From NCBI RefSeq assembly GCF_014651915.1, contig NZ_BMXU01000001.1:1178001-1242000 (forward strand): 64,000 nt of DNA, in the 5' to 3' direction. Positions 9,533-19,037 of this stretch are shown in pieces. Position 1 is the first letter of the stretch, and each line of letters starts with the position of its first letter. A program made the translations under genes and the position numbers. The stretch comes from Parvularcula lutaonensis. Lineage in GTDB: Bacteria > Pseudomonadota > Alphaproteobacteria > Caulobacterales > Parvularculaceae. The notes under the pieces were generated by a model. That model was not told the origin of the DNA. It saw only the letters and a program-made list of their open reading frames with translations, and ran no database searches.

Positions 9533-10483
9533 ATGAGCCAAGAAAAACCTCTTACACTTCGGATGGCCGCTCCCCGCGGCTTCTGTGCCGGTGTCGACCG
9601 GGCCATCGAAATGGTAGAACGGGCCATCGAGCGCTACGGCGCGCCGGTCTATGTCCGCCACGAAATTGTCCATAACGAAACCGTGGTGACGCGGCTCCGC
9701 GCCCTCGGTGCGGTCTTCGTCGACGAGCTCGCGGATGTTCCCGACGACCGCCCGGTGCTGTTCTCCGCCCATGGCGTGCCGAAAGCCGTGCCGCAGGAGG
9801 CCGAGCGCCGGAACCTGCATTATCTCGACGCGACCTGCCCGCTCGTCAGCAAGGTCCACATCGAGACCGAGCGCCACCACCGCCGCGGCGCCCATGTGCT
9901 CCTGATCGGTCATGCCGGCCACCCGGAGGTCGAAGGCACGATGGGACAGCTCCCGAAAGGCGCGATGACGCTGATCGAGGACGTCAAGGACGCCGAGACC
10001 TTCGAACCGCCAGCGGGCAAGCAGCTGGCCTACGTCACGCAGACGACGCTCTCGGTGGACGACACGAAGGAAATCGTCGCGGTGCTGCAACGCCGCTTTC
10101 CCGACATCTGGATCCCGCACAAGGACGACATCTGCTACGCGACGACCAACCGCCAGGAAGCGGTCAAAGTGATCGCGGAGGATGCGGATCTCCTCTTCGT
10201 CGTCGGATCGCCGACTTCTTCGAACTCCCTGCGCCTAGTCGAAGTCGGCCAGCGTGCGGGCTGCCCGGTGGGCCAGCTGATCGAGAATGTCGACGCCATC
10301 GACTGGGACATGGTCGCAAGGCTGGCGCCCCGCGTCGTTGCGCTCACGGCGGGGGCCTCGGCCCCCGAAAGCGCCGTGCAGGGCGTTGTCGAGGGCTTCC
10401 GCCAGCGGTTTGACCTGACCGTCGAAGAGGTGACGACGACCCGGGAAAACGTCGAGTTTAAATTGCCTCGCGAACTCGTCTAG
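9533..10483 (+). CDS. ispH: 4-hydroxy-3-methylbut-2-enyl diphosphate reductase
   Basis: Last enzyme of the non-mevalonate (MEP) isoprenoid pathway. It reduces HMBPP to IPP and DMAPP using a 4Fe-4S cluster. The 316-residue protein shows the three cluster cysteines in their usual settings: APRGFCAGV near residue 18, [11 protein letters not shown] near 106, and [11 protein letters not shown] near 200. The SSNS substrate loop follows. The start at 9533 is preceded by GGCGGGG; an in-frame GTG at 9497 would add 12 residues that do not resemble the family. It is first in an ispH-thrB-rnhA block, an arrangement common in alphaproteobacteria, and is divergent from the lipoprotein-argS pair. Confidence 0.97.
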   Translation: MSQEKPLTLRMAAPRGFCAGVDRAIEMVERAIERYGAPVYVRHEIVHNETVVTRLRALGAVFVDELADVPDDRPVLFSAHGVPKAVPQEAERRNLHYLDATCPLVSKVHIETERHHRRGAHVLLIGHAGHPEVEGTMGQLPKGAMTLIEDVKDAETFEPPAGKQLAYVTQTTLSVDDTKEIVAVLQRRFPDIWIPHKDDICYATTNRQEAVKVIAEDADLLFVVGSPTSSNSLRLVEVGQRAGCPVGQLIENVDAIDWDMVARLAPRVVALTAGASAPESAVQGVVEGFRQRFDLTVEEVTTTRENVEFKLPRELV

Positions 10484-10495
10484 CGTCGGTCCGCG

Positions 10496-11443
10496 ATGGC
10501 GGTGTTTACAGACGTTTCCGAAGCAGAGATCGCTTCTTTCCTCGCAGGCTACGGCCTGCCCGCGCCCGATGCCGTCACCGGCATCGCTGAGGGTACGGAG
10601 AACACGAACTACAAGGTGATGGCCGGAGGGCGCCGGTTCATCCTGACGCTCTACGAGGCGCGGGTGAATGTTGCCGACCTGCCTTACTTCCTGTCCCTGA
10701 TGGATGAGGTGGCGGGCGCCGGGCTTCCCGCCGCCAGACCTATCCGTACCCTGAAGGGTGAGCGGTTGCAGGCCATTGCCGGCAGGCCAGCGGCGCTGAT
10801 CGAGTTCCTGCCAGGCCGGCCCAACATGGATCCCTCGCCGCGGGATGCCGAGACGGCGGGCAGCTTCCTCGCCCGTTTCCACCGAACCACGGCGCATTCG
10901 TCACTGCACCGGCCCAACACCATGGGCATGACGAGCTGGCGTGAGATGACCGCCCGCGCAGGCGATGCCCTCGACCGTTTCGGCGAAGGCGTGAGGACCG
11001 AGCTTGCCGAGACCTTGAAGCTCCTCGCGCGCTTCTGGCCCGTGGGCCTGCCCAAGGGGCCGATCCATGCCGACCTTTTCCCGGACAACCTGCTCCTGGA
11101 CCACGGAGAGGTTTCGGGAATCATCGACTTTTACTTCGCGTGTACGGATTTCTTCGCCTACGACCTCGCGATCACGATGAACGCCTACACGCCTGAAACC
11201 GGAGCGCTCGATCTTACCAATGCCGAAGCGGTCCTTTCCGGCTATGACGAGACCTACAAGCTCACCGATGCCGAACGCTCGGCGCTGCCGGTCCTTCTCT
11301 GCGGCAGTGCCCTGCGATTTTTCCTCACTCGGGCCACGGATAATATCTTCGCACCGGAAAGTACGCTCTATACTCCGAAAGACCCGCTCCCGTGGCTGCG
11401 CCTGATGCGCCACCACCGGGCGAGGCTGGAGGACGAGTTATGA
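10496..11443 (+). CDS. thrB: Homoserine kinase, aminoglycoside-phosphotransferase type
   Basis: Phosphorylates homoserine on the way to threonine. This 315-residue protein is the APH-fold ThrB of proteobacteria rather than the GHMP type. It starts with the typical [11 protein letters not shown]. It has the nucleotide-site GTENTNYKV near residue 38, the catalytic loop [13 protein letters not shown] near 185, and the metal-binding [10 protein letters not shown] shortly after. It begins 12 bp after ispH and its stop overlaps the rnhA start in an ATGA, so the three genes form an operon. Confidence 0.95.
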   Translation: MAVFTDVSEAEIASFLAGYGLPAPDAVTGIAEGTENTNYKVMAGGRRFILTLYEARVNVADLPYFLSLMDEVAGAGLPAARPIRTLKGERLQAIAGRPAALIEFLPGRPNMDPSPRDAETAGSFLARFHRTTAHSSLHRPNTMGMTSWREMTARAGDALDRFGEGVRTELAETLKLLARFWPVGLPKGPIHADLFPDNLLLDHGEVSGIIDFYFACTDFFAYDLAITMNAYTPETGALDLTNAEAVLSGYDETYKLTDAERSALPVLLCGSALRFFLTRATDNIFAPESTLYTPKDPLPWLRLMRHHRARLEDEL

Positions 11444-11868
11444 TCAAGGCGTATACGGACGGTGCATGCTCGGGCAATCCGGGGCCCGGCGGGTGGGGTG
11501 TCCTCCTGGTCTTCAATGGCGAGCAGAAGGAGCTTTGCGGCGGCGAGGCCGAGACGACCAACAACCGCATGGAGCTGATGGCCGCCATCCGCGCCCTCGA
11601 AGAAGTCGCTCCGAACACGGAAATCTCCATCACCACCGACAGCCAGTACGTGAAGAATGGCGTCGAGAGCTGGGTGCACGGCTGGAAGCGCAATGGCTGG
11701 AAGACCGCGGCGAAGAAGCCGGTGAAGAACAAGGATCTCTGGGTCAGGCTCGACGGGCTCGCCGGGGAGCGCAAGGTCAAATGGGCCTGGGTGAAAGGCC
11801 ATGCCGGCCATGATGGCAACGAGGCCGCCGACGCCCTCGCCCGCAAGGGCATGGCGCCCTATCAGTAG
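11440..11868 (+). CDS. rnhA: Ribonuclease HI
   Basis: Degrades the RNA strand of RNA-DNA hybrids during replication and repair. The 142-residue protein is of normal length. It starts [15 protein letters not shown] with the first catalytic Asp, and has the [10 protein letters not shown] glutamate, the [11 protein letters not shown] aspartate and a C-terminal [11 protein letters not shown]. The start at 11440 was chosen because it sits in an ATGA overlap with the thrB stop and matches the conserved N-terminus. Confidence 0.97.
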   Translation: MIKAYTDGACSGNPGPGGWGVLLVFNGEQKELCGGEAETTNNRMELMAAIRALEEVAPNTEISITTDSQYVKNGVESWVHGWKRNGWKTAAKKPVKNKDLWVRLDGLAGERKVKWAWVKGHAGHDGNEAADALARKGMAPYQ

Positions 11869-12028
11869 CGCTTCATACCCCCTACGGATCGCTCCGACGC
11901 TTGCCCCCTCGACGGTCACAGTCGCGTGATGTGAGCGCTCGAACCGCTGGGCGGGATGCACCACCGAATTGACCAGCACGGAGGCACGCCTACCCTTCAG
12001 GGAACCAGTCACGAACCGGAGGTATCCC

Positions 12029-12634
12029 ATGCGCATGCTTTTCCTGTCAGCCGCAGCCCTGGCACTGGCGGCCTGTGCAAGCGGTCCGACCGGCCCGGAT
12101 GCCGCAGCGAGGTTTGACACCTTCCAGGCTATCCAGACCAATGACTTCAGGGCGTATGACAAGGTGCAGGTCCTCAAACCCGTCCCCGGCCCCGACGTCG
12201 CCTCGCGGATCGATGCCAGGACCGTCGGGCGCCGCTTCGACCGCCGCCCGATCAGCCAGCAGGACGTCGACGCGAAAATGAATGACCTCTACGAGGACCT
12301 GGTCCGCGAGCTGAGCCGTCACGCCGAAATCGTCGATGAATCCGGCCCCGGAATCATCACGGTGCGCACGATTGTCACCGATCTCGATGCCAACCGCCCC
12401 ACCATGGCCGAGCTGACCGACAATCCGGGCCTGTCGCTCCAGTCCATCGCTGCTGGCGATGCCGCGGTCAGGATCGAGCTCATCGAGGACGGCCAGGTGC
12501 TGGCCGTCATCACTGACAGCGACAACGTCAACAATCTCGGCGATCCCCGACTTGCAGGCGTGGCCATTTGGGAAACGGCGGACCGTTTCTTCGAGCAGGT
12601 CGCGCGCAAGCTCGGCGACCTCTTCGCCGGCTAG
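12029..12634 (+). CDS. Predicted lipoprotein, DUF3313-like
   Basis: The 201-residue protein begins [18 protein letters not shown], a short lipoprotein signal peptide with lipobox LAAC, preceded by a good ribosome-binding site (CCGGAGGT at 12016-12023). The mature part resembles the DUF3313 group of outer-membrane lipoproteins, with VQVLKPV near the start and a C-terminal [16 protein letters not shown] helix. That family match is from memory of pattern and is only moderate. It is a stand-alone gene converging on queC with a 4-bp overlap of stops. Confidence 0.8.
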   Translation: MRMLFLSAAALALAACASGPTGPDAAARFDTFQAIQTNDFRAYDKVQVLKPVPGPDVASRIDARTVGRRFDRRPISQQDVDAKMNDLYEDLVRELSRHAEIVDESGPGIITVRTIVTDLDANRPTMAELTDNPGLSLQSIAAGDAAVRIELIEDGQVLAVITDSDNVNNLGDPRLAGVAIWETADRFFEQVARKLGDLFAG

Positions 12635-13335
12635 GCTTTCCCGGCTTTCCACGCTGCGTGCCCTTCGGCGCGCAGCTCGCAGGCCGGGCACGCCCCGCAG
12701 CCATAGCCCCAGGGGTGCCGGGTTCCCCGCTCTCCCTTGTAGCAGGTGTGGCTGTGCTCCTCGATCAGTGTGGTGAGCGTCTCGCCGCCAATTCTCTCCG
12801 CCAGCTTCCAGCTTTCCGCCTTGGACAGGTGCATCAACGGCGTCTCGACCCGCAACGGCATCTCCATACCCAGGGACAGCGCCTTCTCCTGTGCCGCGAT
12901 CGTGTTGCTGCGGCAATCGGGATAGCCTGAATAGTCCGTCTCGCACATCCCGCCGATCAGGACCCCCGCGCCCCGGCGATAGGCCAAGGCACCTGCCGCG
13001 ACGAGGAACGCCAGGTTACGTCCGGGCACGAAGGTGTTCGGCAGCCCATTCTCCTGCATCGTGATTTCGACGTCCGCGGTCATGGCCGTCTCCCCGATTG
13101 AGGAGAGGAAGCCGAGATCAATCAGGTGATCGTCGCCGAGCTTGGCCCCCCAATCGGGAAATGCCTCCGCCATCCGCTCACGGACGGTCAGGCGCTGCTC
13201 CAGCTCGACCCGGTGCCGCTGGCCGTAGGTGAAGCCGACGGTTTCCACTGCGCCGTAGCGCTTGAGCGCCCAGGCAAGACAAGTCGCGGAGTCCTGTCCG
13301 CCCGAGAAAAGCACCAGCGCTGTGTTCGATGACAT
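12631..13335 (-). CDS. queC: 7-cyano-7-deazaguanine synthase
   Basis: Makes preQ0 from CDG with ATP and ammonia, a step toward queuosine in tRNA. The protein of about 234 residues has the PP-loop [12 protein letters not shown] near the N-terminus. The C-terminal zinc-binding cysteines are in [10 protein letters not shown] and [13 protein letters not shown]. Two successive ATG codons (13338 and 13335) can start it. The second has better spacing to AAGGA and was used. No other queuosine genes lie next to it. Confidence 0.96.
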   Translation of the reverse strand: MSSNTALVLFSGGQDSATCLAWALKRYGAVETVGFTYGQRHRVELEQRLTVRERMAEAFPDWGAKLGDDHLIDLGFLSSIGETAMTADVEITMQENGLPNTFVPGRNLAFLVAAGALAYRRGAGVLIGGMCETDYSGYPDCRSNTIAAQEKALSLGMEMPLRVETPLMHLSKAESWKLAERIGGETLTTLIEEHSHTCYKGERGTRHPWGYGCGACPACELRAEGHAAWKAGKA

Positions 13336-13500
13336 CATGGTCCTTGCCTAGTCGTGACCGCTCTCGCGGGAAAGGTGCGTCCGTTAACCTCGTCTTCAGA
13401 TATTGCAACCTAAGGGTGGTCTTGTCCGGGGATGATCCTTCCCTCACCTAGTGGCCGCCAAGATGCTCTCTCCTGGGCGGCCGTCATCCCGGATCACGTT

Positions 13501-13606
13501 GGCGGGTGCCCTGTGCCTTACGGGTTGCCCTGCCCCTCATGGGCACCCGCCAGCTTTTCTCTTCTCTGGGAGAGGGTTGCCCCTATCTGGGAGAGGGTTG
13601 CCCCTA
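13501..13606. repeat. Intergenic repeat block: 11-bp inverted repeat and 21-bp tandem duplication
   Basis: The gap between queC and the ZIP gene holds GGCGGGTGCCC (13501-13511) and its exact inverse GGGCACCCGCC (13541-13551). A perfect tandem duplication of a 21-bp unit, TCTGGGAGAGGGTTGCCCCTA, follows at 13565-13585 and 13586-13606. The second copy runs into the last codons of the ZIP gene. Just left, 13478-13500 reads GTCATCCCGGATCACG, like half of the dispersed palindromic repeats seen in many alphaproteobacterial genomes. Confidence 0.75.
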
Positions 13607-14389
13607 CGAACGAGCCAGTGTCACCGGCGCCGTCGAATGGTGCTCGGAATGGCTGTGGCCGTGCATGTGCGACGACCACATCAGAAGGATCGCTAGGATC
13701 GCCCCGAACGCATAGGTTGCAACGCTCGATTTGAAGCCCAGCTCACCGAACTCTTCGGGGAGCTGGCTGGCCCCCACAAACAGCAGCGCACCTGCGGCGT
13801 ATCCCAGTGCAAGCGAGAACTGCTCAAGGGACAGGTCCGGCACGACCGCGAGCGTCGCCAGCGTGCCCATGGGCGTCGTCAGCGCCGCGCCGAACAGCGC
13901 CGCGAGGAGCGCGATCACCTTCGGCACGCCTGCTCCGCGGAGGATCAGGAACAGGACCACCCCCTCGGCGAATTCATGCATGATGAGCCCGAATGCGCCA
14001 AGGAACCCGGCCACGTCACTCGCGGCGAAGAGGAGGCCGTATTCCATCCCGTCGAGGGTGCTGTGCGCGGCAATGGCGAAAAACGCCGCGAAGGCGCGGC
14101 CTTCCGGGCGCCGCGCAAAACGGCTGAACACGAAGAGCGTGAAGTACCCAGCAAGCGCGGCAAGCGGCGCGGCCTGGCTGCCCCCGAACGCCTCGGGCAG
14201 GATGAACATCGCGGTGCTGAGAAGGATGCCTGACGCAAGCGCGGCAAAATAGGGCCGGTACCGCTGGGCGGTGTCCGGGCGTGTGGACACGGCGAAAATG
14301 CCCACCGACGCCATCGTCGCGGCGAGCACGCTCGCAACCAGAGCGGGGGGCCATCCGAAGACCCCCACCGAGGCGTCAATTTCTCCCAA
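13604..14389 (-). CDS. ZIP family metal transporter
   Basis: Inner-membrane divalent-metal (probably zinc) transporter of 261 residues with about eight membrane segments. The metal-binding signatures sit in two consecutive helices: HSTLDGMEYG and HEFAEGVV. The C-terminus carries a histidine-rich tail, HMHGHSHSEHH, which probably binds metal. No metalloregulator is adjacent. The direction and specificity of transport cannot be read from sequence. Confidence 0.88.
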   Translation of the reverse strand: MGEIDASVGVFGWPPALVASVLAATMASVGIFAVSTRPDTAQRYRPYFAALASGILLSTAMFILPEAFGGSQAAPLAALAGYFTLFVFSRFARRPEGRAFAAFFAIAAHSTLDGMEYGLLFAASDVAGFLGAFGLIMHEFAEGVVLFLILRGAGVPKVIALLAALFGAALTTPMGTLATLAVVPDLSLEQFSLALGYAAGALLFVGASQLPEEFGELGFKSSVATYAFGAILAILLMWSSHMHGHSHSEHHSTAPVTLARS

Positions 14390-14558
14390 GGTGGCCTCCC
14401 CAAGCCGGCCCGCCAGCGCCGATCATTTCGTCGCACAGCCGGGCGAATGTGACAAGAAGGTTCTGAAACTCTGTAACGCGGAGCGAGCCGTCTGCACCTG
14501 CCGTGGATTCTTGGCAAGAGCGGAAAGTCCACTAGCATCATGGCAAAGGAGAAACCTT

Positions 14559-15017
14559 ATGCGTATCCCTGCCTTGACCGTTCTCGCCGCGCTGTCCCTC
14601 GCCGCCTGTGCCACCTCGTCCGAAGAGAAAACGGTGATGACCCCCGAGGAGGATCCGCGCGTGGTCGGGCGCGAGGACGGTGTCTGCTTCACGCGCACCA
14701 TCAACGGGTTTTCGGAATGGGACGCTGGTGAAGGCGTGATCCTCAACCGATCGGTCAATGACCGCTACCTCGTGACCTTCGTCGGGCCCTGTTTCCCGCT
14801 TGATACAGCCATCGTTGTCGGACTCAGCCCGCGCTTCGGCACCGGCGGCTGCCTTCGCCGCGGCGATCTGATCTATTTCTCCGACAGCGTCAGTGGCCGC
14901 TCCAGCACGCCCTTCCAGTCCGGCACCTGCCGGGTCGGCGACATCTACCGGTTCGATCCCAAGGCGAAGGCCGATGACACCGATGAAGCCAGCGACGAGG
15001 CGGGTGAGGAGGGATGA
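14559..15017 (+). CDS. Predicted lipoprotein, DUF6491-like
   Basis: The 152-residue protein starts MRIPALTVLAALSLAACAT (lipobox LAAC) behind AAAGGAG at 14544-14550. The mature region has CFTRTINGF, DRYLVTFVGPC and CLRRGDLIYF, with paired cysteines, matching the DUF6491 pattern of small alphaproteobacterial secreted proteins. The C-terminus is acidic and low in complexity. Function is unknown. The frame extends upstream of the chosen start but without a plausible signal. Confidence 0.78.
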   Translation: MRIPALTVLAALSLAACATSSEEKTVMTPEEDPRVVGREDGVCFTRTINGFSEWDAGEGVILNRSVNDRYLVTFVGPCFPLDTAIVVGLSPRFGTGGCLRRGDLIYFSDSVSGRSSTPFQSGTCRVGDIYRFDPKAKADDTDEASDEAGEEG

Positions 15018-15073
15018 CGCACGGCCTCGGCGCAAGCTAGCGTGAACCTCCCAGCTTCCGGAGCACCTGGCAC

Positions 15074-15619
15074 GTGACACCATTCATCCTTCCCTTCCAC
15101 GGGAAGACGCCCAAGATCCACGACAGCGCCTTCATCGCGCCCGGCGTCATCATCATCGGTGATGTCGAGATCGGGCCCGACGCCTCGGTCTGGTATGGCT
15201 GCGTCCTGCGCGGCGACACGAACCGCATCGTCGTCGGTGCACGCAGCAATGTGCAGGACGGCACCATTTGCCATGTCGATGACGCGTCCCGCGGCGGAAC
15301 ACCGGTCCTGATCGGCGAGGATGTCTTGATCGGCCACCGCTGCATGCTTCACGGCTGCACGGTCGAGGCGGGCGGCTTTGTCGGCATGGGCGCGACAGTC
15401 CTCGACGAGGCCGTGATCGAGGGCGGCGGCTTCCTTGCGGCCGGAGCCTTCCTCTCCAACCGCAAGCGCGTGCCCAGCGGCGAGCTCTGGGGCGGCATGC
15501 CCGCCAAGAAGCTCCGTGACCTGCGCGAGGGCGAGGACAAGATGGCCCTGATGGGCGCAGCCTTCTACGTCGAAGAGGCCCGCCAGCACCGCGAAGCCAT
15601 CGACGCCGCCAGCGCTTGA
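15074..15619 (+). CDS. Gamma-class carbonic anhydrase family protein
   Basis: The 181-residue protein is a left-handed beta-helix of hexapeptide repeats (VIIIGDVEIGPDASVWYGC and following turns), the fold of gamma-carbonic anhydrases. The zinc histidines are visible in TICHV and in IGHRCMLHGC. It starts at a GTG (15074) with GGAG about 10 bases upstream. Family members may hydrate CO2, but many are of uncertain activity. It lies alone between a lipoprotein gene and tRNA-Ala. Confidence 0.9.
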   Translation: MTPFILPFHGKTPKIHDSAFIAPGVIIIGDVEIGPDASVWYGCVLRGDTNRIVVGARSNVQDGTICHVDDASRGGTPVLIGEDVLIGHRCMLHGCTVEAGGFVGMGATVLDEAVIEGGGFLAAGAFLSNRKRVPSGELWGGMPAKKLRDLREGEDKMALMGAAFYVEEARQHREAIDAASA

Positions 15620-15656
15620 CGCGCGGGGCCCGGCGGAATACCTCTCGCATCCCGTT

Positions 15657-15732
15657 GGGGCTATAGCTCAGTTGGTAGAGCGCGTCGTTCGCAATGACGA
15701 GGTCAGCGGTTCGATTCCGCTTAGCTCCACCA
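15657..15732 (+). tRNA. tRNA-Ala (anticodon CGC)
   Basis: A 76-base cloverleaf with encoded CCA. The acceptor arms GGGGCTA and TAGCTCC contain the G3-U70 wobble that defines alanine tRNAs. The anticodon loop TTCGCAA reads CGC, decoding GCG. The T-loop TTCGATT is standard. Confidence 0.95.
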
Positions 15733-16061
15733 TTTCTTTGATCTCACGGCGCGAGGCGCCTCGGATGGCGCGGACCGGTTGGTCCGGGCCGCGGTCGCGA
15801 CCTTGCTCCGGGTTCGATCTTCGATCGAACGCCTCCACCACTCTTTCTCTCACGATGCGCAGCATCTCCGAGCGGGTGGGCTGACCGCCCGAGACCAGGT
15901 CGGGCCTTTGTTCCGACCTCGATCTCCGGTCGAAAGCCTCCGCCGGTTCCCCGGTCGCGCAGCGACAAAGGACACCGGAGGGTGGCCTCTCCCATCCCGG
16001 CACACGTCCCGCTGGCACGAAGTCTGCACCCTTTTCTCCCGTCAGCAGAGAGGAGGCGTCC
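15733..16061. repeat. Gene-free spacer with two diverged copies of a 40-bp repeat
   Basis: This 329-bp gap between tRNA-Ala and the XRE gene holds no convincing gene. Bases 15800-15839 and 15905-15944 align over 40 bp with about 30 identities, spaced 105 bp. Each has a core like TTCGATCTTCGATCGAA or CTCGATCTCCGGTCGAA. The open minus-strand frame here runs into the antisense of the tRNA and is an artefact. Confidence 0.5.
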
Positions 16062-16451
16062 ATGCCGCACCAAGTTGATCTCCACGTGGGCCAGCGGCTT
16101 CGCCAACGCCGCACCCTTCTGGGCATGACCCAGCAAAAACTGGCCGATGCCGTCGGCATCAAGTTCCAGCAGATCCAGAAATACGAAAGCGGCGCGAACC
16201 GTATCTCCGCCTCGCGCCTGTGGGTCATCGCTCGCGCGCTCGAGGTTCCTGTCAGCCACTTTTTCGAGGGCCTGACCGAGGAAGAGCGCGCCCTGCACGA
16301 AAACGGCGAGCATGAGGATGGCGTCATCGCCCCGGAGGTCTTCCACCAGAAGGAGACCATCGATCTCATCCGCGCCTACTACAATCTCAAGGAAGCGCCT
16401 CGGAAGCGCCTCCTCGATCTCGCGAAGACCCTGGCCGACGCCGCGGCCTGA
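16062..16451 (+). CDS. XRE-family helix-turn-helix transcriptional regulator
   Basis: DNA-binding protein of 129 residues. A Cro/CI-type helix-turn-helix occupies about 8-65 (LRQRRTLLGMTQQKLADAVG, then QIQKYESGANRIS). A C-terminal helical part ends in YYNLKEAPRKRLLDLAKTL. This small form with a helical tail is common in alphaproteobacteria, and several members are developmental or envelope regulators, but targets are unknown here. A strong ribosome-binding site (GAGAGGAGG) precedes the ATG, and a terminator follows. Confidence 0.88.
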   Translation: MPHQVDLHVGQRLRQRRTLLGMTQQKLADAVGIKFQQIQKYESGANRISASRLWVIARALEVPVSHFFEGLTEEERALHENGEHEDGVIAPEVFHQKETIDLIRAYYNLKEAPRKRLLDLAKTLADAAA

Positions 16452-16514
16452 CGTCTTCGCCTGGCGTACCGGCCAAGCGGGCCTGCCCCCGCGAGCGCCG
16501 GTATGGGGGAAAGG

Positions 16515-16559
16515 CCCCGCGCGCACCGGGTGAGGGTGCAGCGCGGGGTCTTGCTTTTT
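16515..16559 (+). terminator. Rho-independent terminator after the XRE regulator
   Basis: A GC-rich stem of about 13 bp with one bulge (16515-16527 with 16535-16548) is followed by TCTTGCTTTTTG, just upstream of hisN. Confidence 0.75.
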
Positions 16560-16587
16560 GGGGCCGGTGCAGGCCCTTGTCCGCTCC

Positions 16588-17388
16588 ATGGACATCAGGA
16601 CCCTCACCGATTTCGCAGCTGACCTCGCCAGAGCGGCCGCGCAGGAGACCCTGCCGCGGTTCCGGGCGGGCATCGATATCGTCAACAAGGCTCAGGGCGG
16701 CTTCGACCCGGTCACAGAAGGCGACCGCGAGGCCGAACGCGCCCTGCGCACCCTGATCTCCGATCGCTTCCCCGGCCACGGGATCAAGGGCGAGGAGTTC
16801 CCCGAAAAAGAAGGCACGGAGCCTTGGCGCTGGGTCCTCGACCCCATCGACGGCACCCGCGCCTTCATCTGCGGCGTCCCGATGTGGACGACGCTGATCG
16901 GGCTCGAGCATGAGGGCCGGCCCGTCTTCGGCATAATCGACCAGCCGCATCTCAAGGAACGCTGGGTCGGCGAGACCCTGAGCAACGCGAAGAGCCTCCT
17001 CGTCACCGGGCCTGCGGGAAGCCGGGTTTCGGGTTGCGCCTCGCTCTCCGAAGCACGGATGATGGCCACCGACATGCGGGCTGGCGAGTATTTCTCCGAT
17101 GACGAGGCCGAGGCTGTCCTGCGTCTCGGACGCGAGGTTCGCGTCACCCGGCAGGGGCTCGACAGCTACGGCTTCGCGCTCGTCGCCTCGGGCCAGATGG
17201 ACATGGTCGTCGAGGCGGGCCTCCACTGGCACGACGTCGCCGCCGTGATCCCGGTCATCGAAGCCGCAGGCGGCACCATCACCGACTGGCAGGGCGCCGA
17301 GCTCCGCGACACCGGCGGCACGCTCCAGGTCATCGTCGCCGCTTCTCCGAAGCTCGCCGAGGACGCAGCTAGGATCCTCCGCGCATAG
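16588..17388 (+). CDS. hisN: Histidinol-phosphatase, inositol-monophosphatase type
   Basis: Mg-dependent phosphatase of 266 residues. It has GEE near residue 70, the metal site WVLDPIDGTRAF near 90, and HWHDVAAVIPVIEAAGG near 215. The last fits the HisN subgroup (which dephosphorylates histidinol phosphate) better than inositol monophosphatase or CysQ. The start at ATG 16588 (MDIRTLTDFA) matches the family N-terminus. A TTG at 16558 would add 10 residues overlapping the preceding terminator. It stands alone, as HisN often does in alphaproteobacteria. Confidence 0.85.
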   Translation: MDIRTLTDFAADLARAAAQETLPRFRAGIDIVNKAQGGFDPVTEGDREAERALRTLISDRFPGHGIKGEEFPEKEGTEPWRWVLDPIDGTRAFICGVPMWTTLIGLEHEGRPVFGIIDQPHLKERWVGETLSNAKSLLVTGPAGSRVSGCASLSEARMMATDMRAGEYFSDDEAEAVLRLGREVRVTRQGLDSYGFALVASGQMDMVVEAGLHWHDVAAVIPVIEAAGGTITDWQGAELRDTGGTLQVIVAASPKLAEDAARILRA

Positions 17389-17413
17389 AAAACGGGGCCG
17401 GCGAACCGGCCCC
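17389..17413 (-). terminator. Hairpin terminator between hisN and the peptide symporter
   Basis: A perfect 8-bp stem (GGGGCCGG with CCGGCCCC, loop CGAA) lies between the two converging stops. On the minus strand it has a TTCG loop and is followed by GTTTTC, serving the symporter gene. It may also stop hisN transcripts. Confidence 0.75.
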
Positions 17414-17438
17414 TCTTCCCAGTTTCAGTTCTGGCCGA

Positions 17439-19037
17439 TTACGCGCGATGCGCGTCCTCGACGTGAGCACCGGGCTCGATGGTCTTGGTGCGGAGACCTT
17501 CGGACTCCGGATCGTCCGACAGGGTGTCGGCGTGGATCAACTTGTTGAGCAGCGGCGACAGGGCGATGAGGCCCACGCCCACGCCGACCGCGACCCAGCC
17601 CACATTGCTGTAGACCGCGATAACGCTGGCGCCCGGAGCCGCTGTAGCCTGCGCGATCAGGGCGGCGACTGCGTTGCCAGCACCTGAGGCTAGGAACCAC
17701 GTGCCCATGATCAGGCCCACCATCGACGGCGCCGAAAGCCGCGTCATGGCCGAGAGGCCGACCGGCGACAGGCAGAGCTCACCCGTGGTGTGCAGCAGGT
17801 AGATCAGGAAGATGAAGATCACCGGCGTCAGGCCCGCCGAGGAGTTGGCGCCCCAGACGAGAACGAGGAAGCCAAGACCGAGCTGGATAATGCCGAGACC
17901 GAACTTCTGCGGCGCTGTCGGGTCCTTCCCGCGCTTGGCGAGATAGGCCCAGAACATCGCGAAGAGCGGGCCGAGGAGCACGATGTACATCGCGTTCAGC
18001 GACTGGAAGACCGAAGCGACGATCTCCTGACCGAAGATCGTCCGGTCGACTTCCCGGTCGGTATAGATATTCAGCGATGAACCCGCCTGCTCGAAGAGCC
18101 CCCAGAACAGGACCTGCATCGAGATCAGGATCAGCGCGAGGATGATCCGGTCACGGGCATGGGGTTCGAGCTGGAAGACCGAGCGCCACAGGATGTAGAT
18201 CAGCGTCAGAAGGCCGAATACAATAAGCAGGATGTTGACCGTGCCCTGGTCGCGAACGAGCCACCAGACACCGACAGTCACGATCGCGGTGCCGATATAG
18301 ATCAGCCATTGCGGGCTCAGGCCTGCGAACGCCGGCTTGTGGAGCTTCTGCACATCGGGAGCATCGCCCGCGCCCTTGAGGAGCGGCGTACCGAGCACGA
18401 AGACCAGAAGGCCGAGAAGCATGCCCACGCCTGCCGCGCCGAAGCCGTACTTCCAGCCGAAGGTCTCACCGAGATAACCGGCGATCAGCGCACCAGCAAA
18501 GGCACCAAGGTTGATGCCCACATAGAAGAGCGTGAAGGCCGAATCACGGCGCGGATCCGTCTTAGCATAGAGCTCACCGACGATGGTCGAGATGTTCGCC
18601 TTGAGGAAGCCCGTGCCCATGATGATGAGGGCAAGCGCGAGATAGAAGATGTTGAGAACGGCGATGTCCGGCGAACCGCCCGGCGCCACCGGCTCACCCT
18701 CGATGGCCATGGTCGCGTGACCCGCAACCAGCATGACGGCACCGATGATGATGGCCTTGCGCTGGCCCAGATAGCGGTCCGCGAGCGTGCCGCCGATGAC
18801 GGGAAGGATGTAGACCAGCGTCGTATAGGCGCCATAGATGCCGTAGGCTGCGGTATCACTGAACAGGAAATGCTTGGTCAGGTAGAGGACCAGGAGCGCC
18901 CGCATGCCGTAATAGGAGAAGCGTTCCCACATCTCTGCGAAGAAGAGGATGTAAAGTCCCTTGGGGTGATTGCGCATTTGGAACAGCGCCATCGCCACAC
19001 CGACCAGCGCAACGCCAGCCAGGATCAAGTAGAACAT
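17439..19037 (-). CDS. Proton-dependent oligopeptide transporter (POT/PTR2, MFS)
   Basis: Inner-membrane di- and tripeptide/proton symporter of 532 residues with 12 or more membrane segments. The family signature FFAEMWERFSYYGMRALL (ExxER motif and YYG) lies near residues 33-50. The second PTR2 region FYVGINLGAF lies near 175. The C-terminal tail is short and charged. It is divergent from the hybrid kinase with a 203-bp shared upstream region. Substrate preference cannot be told. Confidence 0.94.
   Translation of the reverse strand: MFYLILAGVALVGVAMALFQMRNHPKGLYILFFAEMWERFSYYGMRALLVLYLTKHFLFSDTAAYGIYGAYTTLVYILPVIGGTLADRYLGQRKAIIIGAVMLVAGHATMAIEGEPVAPGGSPDIAVLNIFYLALALIIMGTGFLKANISTIVGELYAKTDPRRDSAFTLFYVGINLGAFAGALIAGYLGETFGWKYGFGAAGVGMLLGLLVFVLGTPLLKGAGDAPDVQKLHKPAFAGLSPQWLIYIGTAIVTVGVWWLVRDQGTVNILLIVFGLLTLIYILWRSVFQLEPHARDRIILALILISMQVLFWGLFEQAGSSLNIYTDREVDRTIFGQEIVASVFQSLNAMYIVLLGPLFAMFWAYLAKRGKDPTAPQKFGLGIIQLGLGFLVLVWGANSSAGLTPVIFIFLIYLLHTTGELCLSPVGLSAMTRLSAPSMVGLIMGTWFLASGAGNAVAALIAQATAAPGASVIAVYSNVGWVAVGVGVGLIALSPLLNKLIHADTLSDDPESEGLRTKTIEPGAHVEDAHRA

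Noticed and set aside
15668-16369. Minus-strand frame ending ELSGIEPLTSSLRTTRSTN over the tRNA-Ala gene
   Set aside because: This peptide is the familiar artefact of translating the antisense of tRNA-Ala. The rest covers a repeat-rich spacer and the antisense of the XRE gene.
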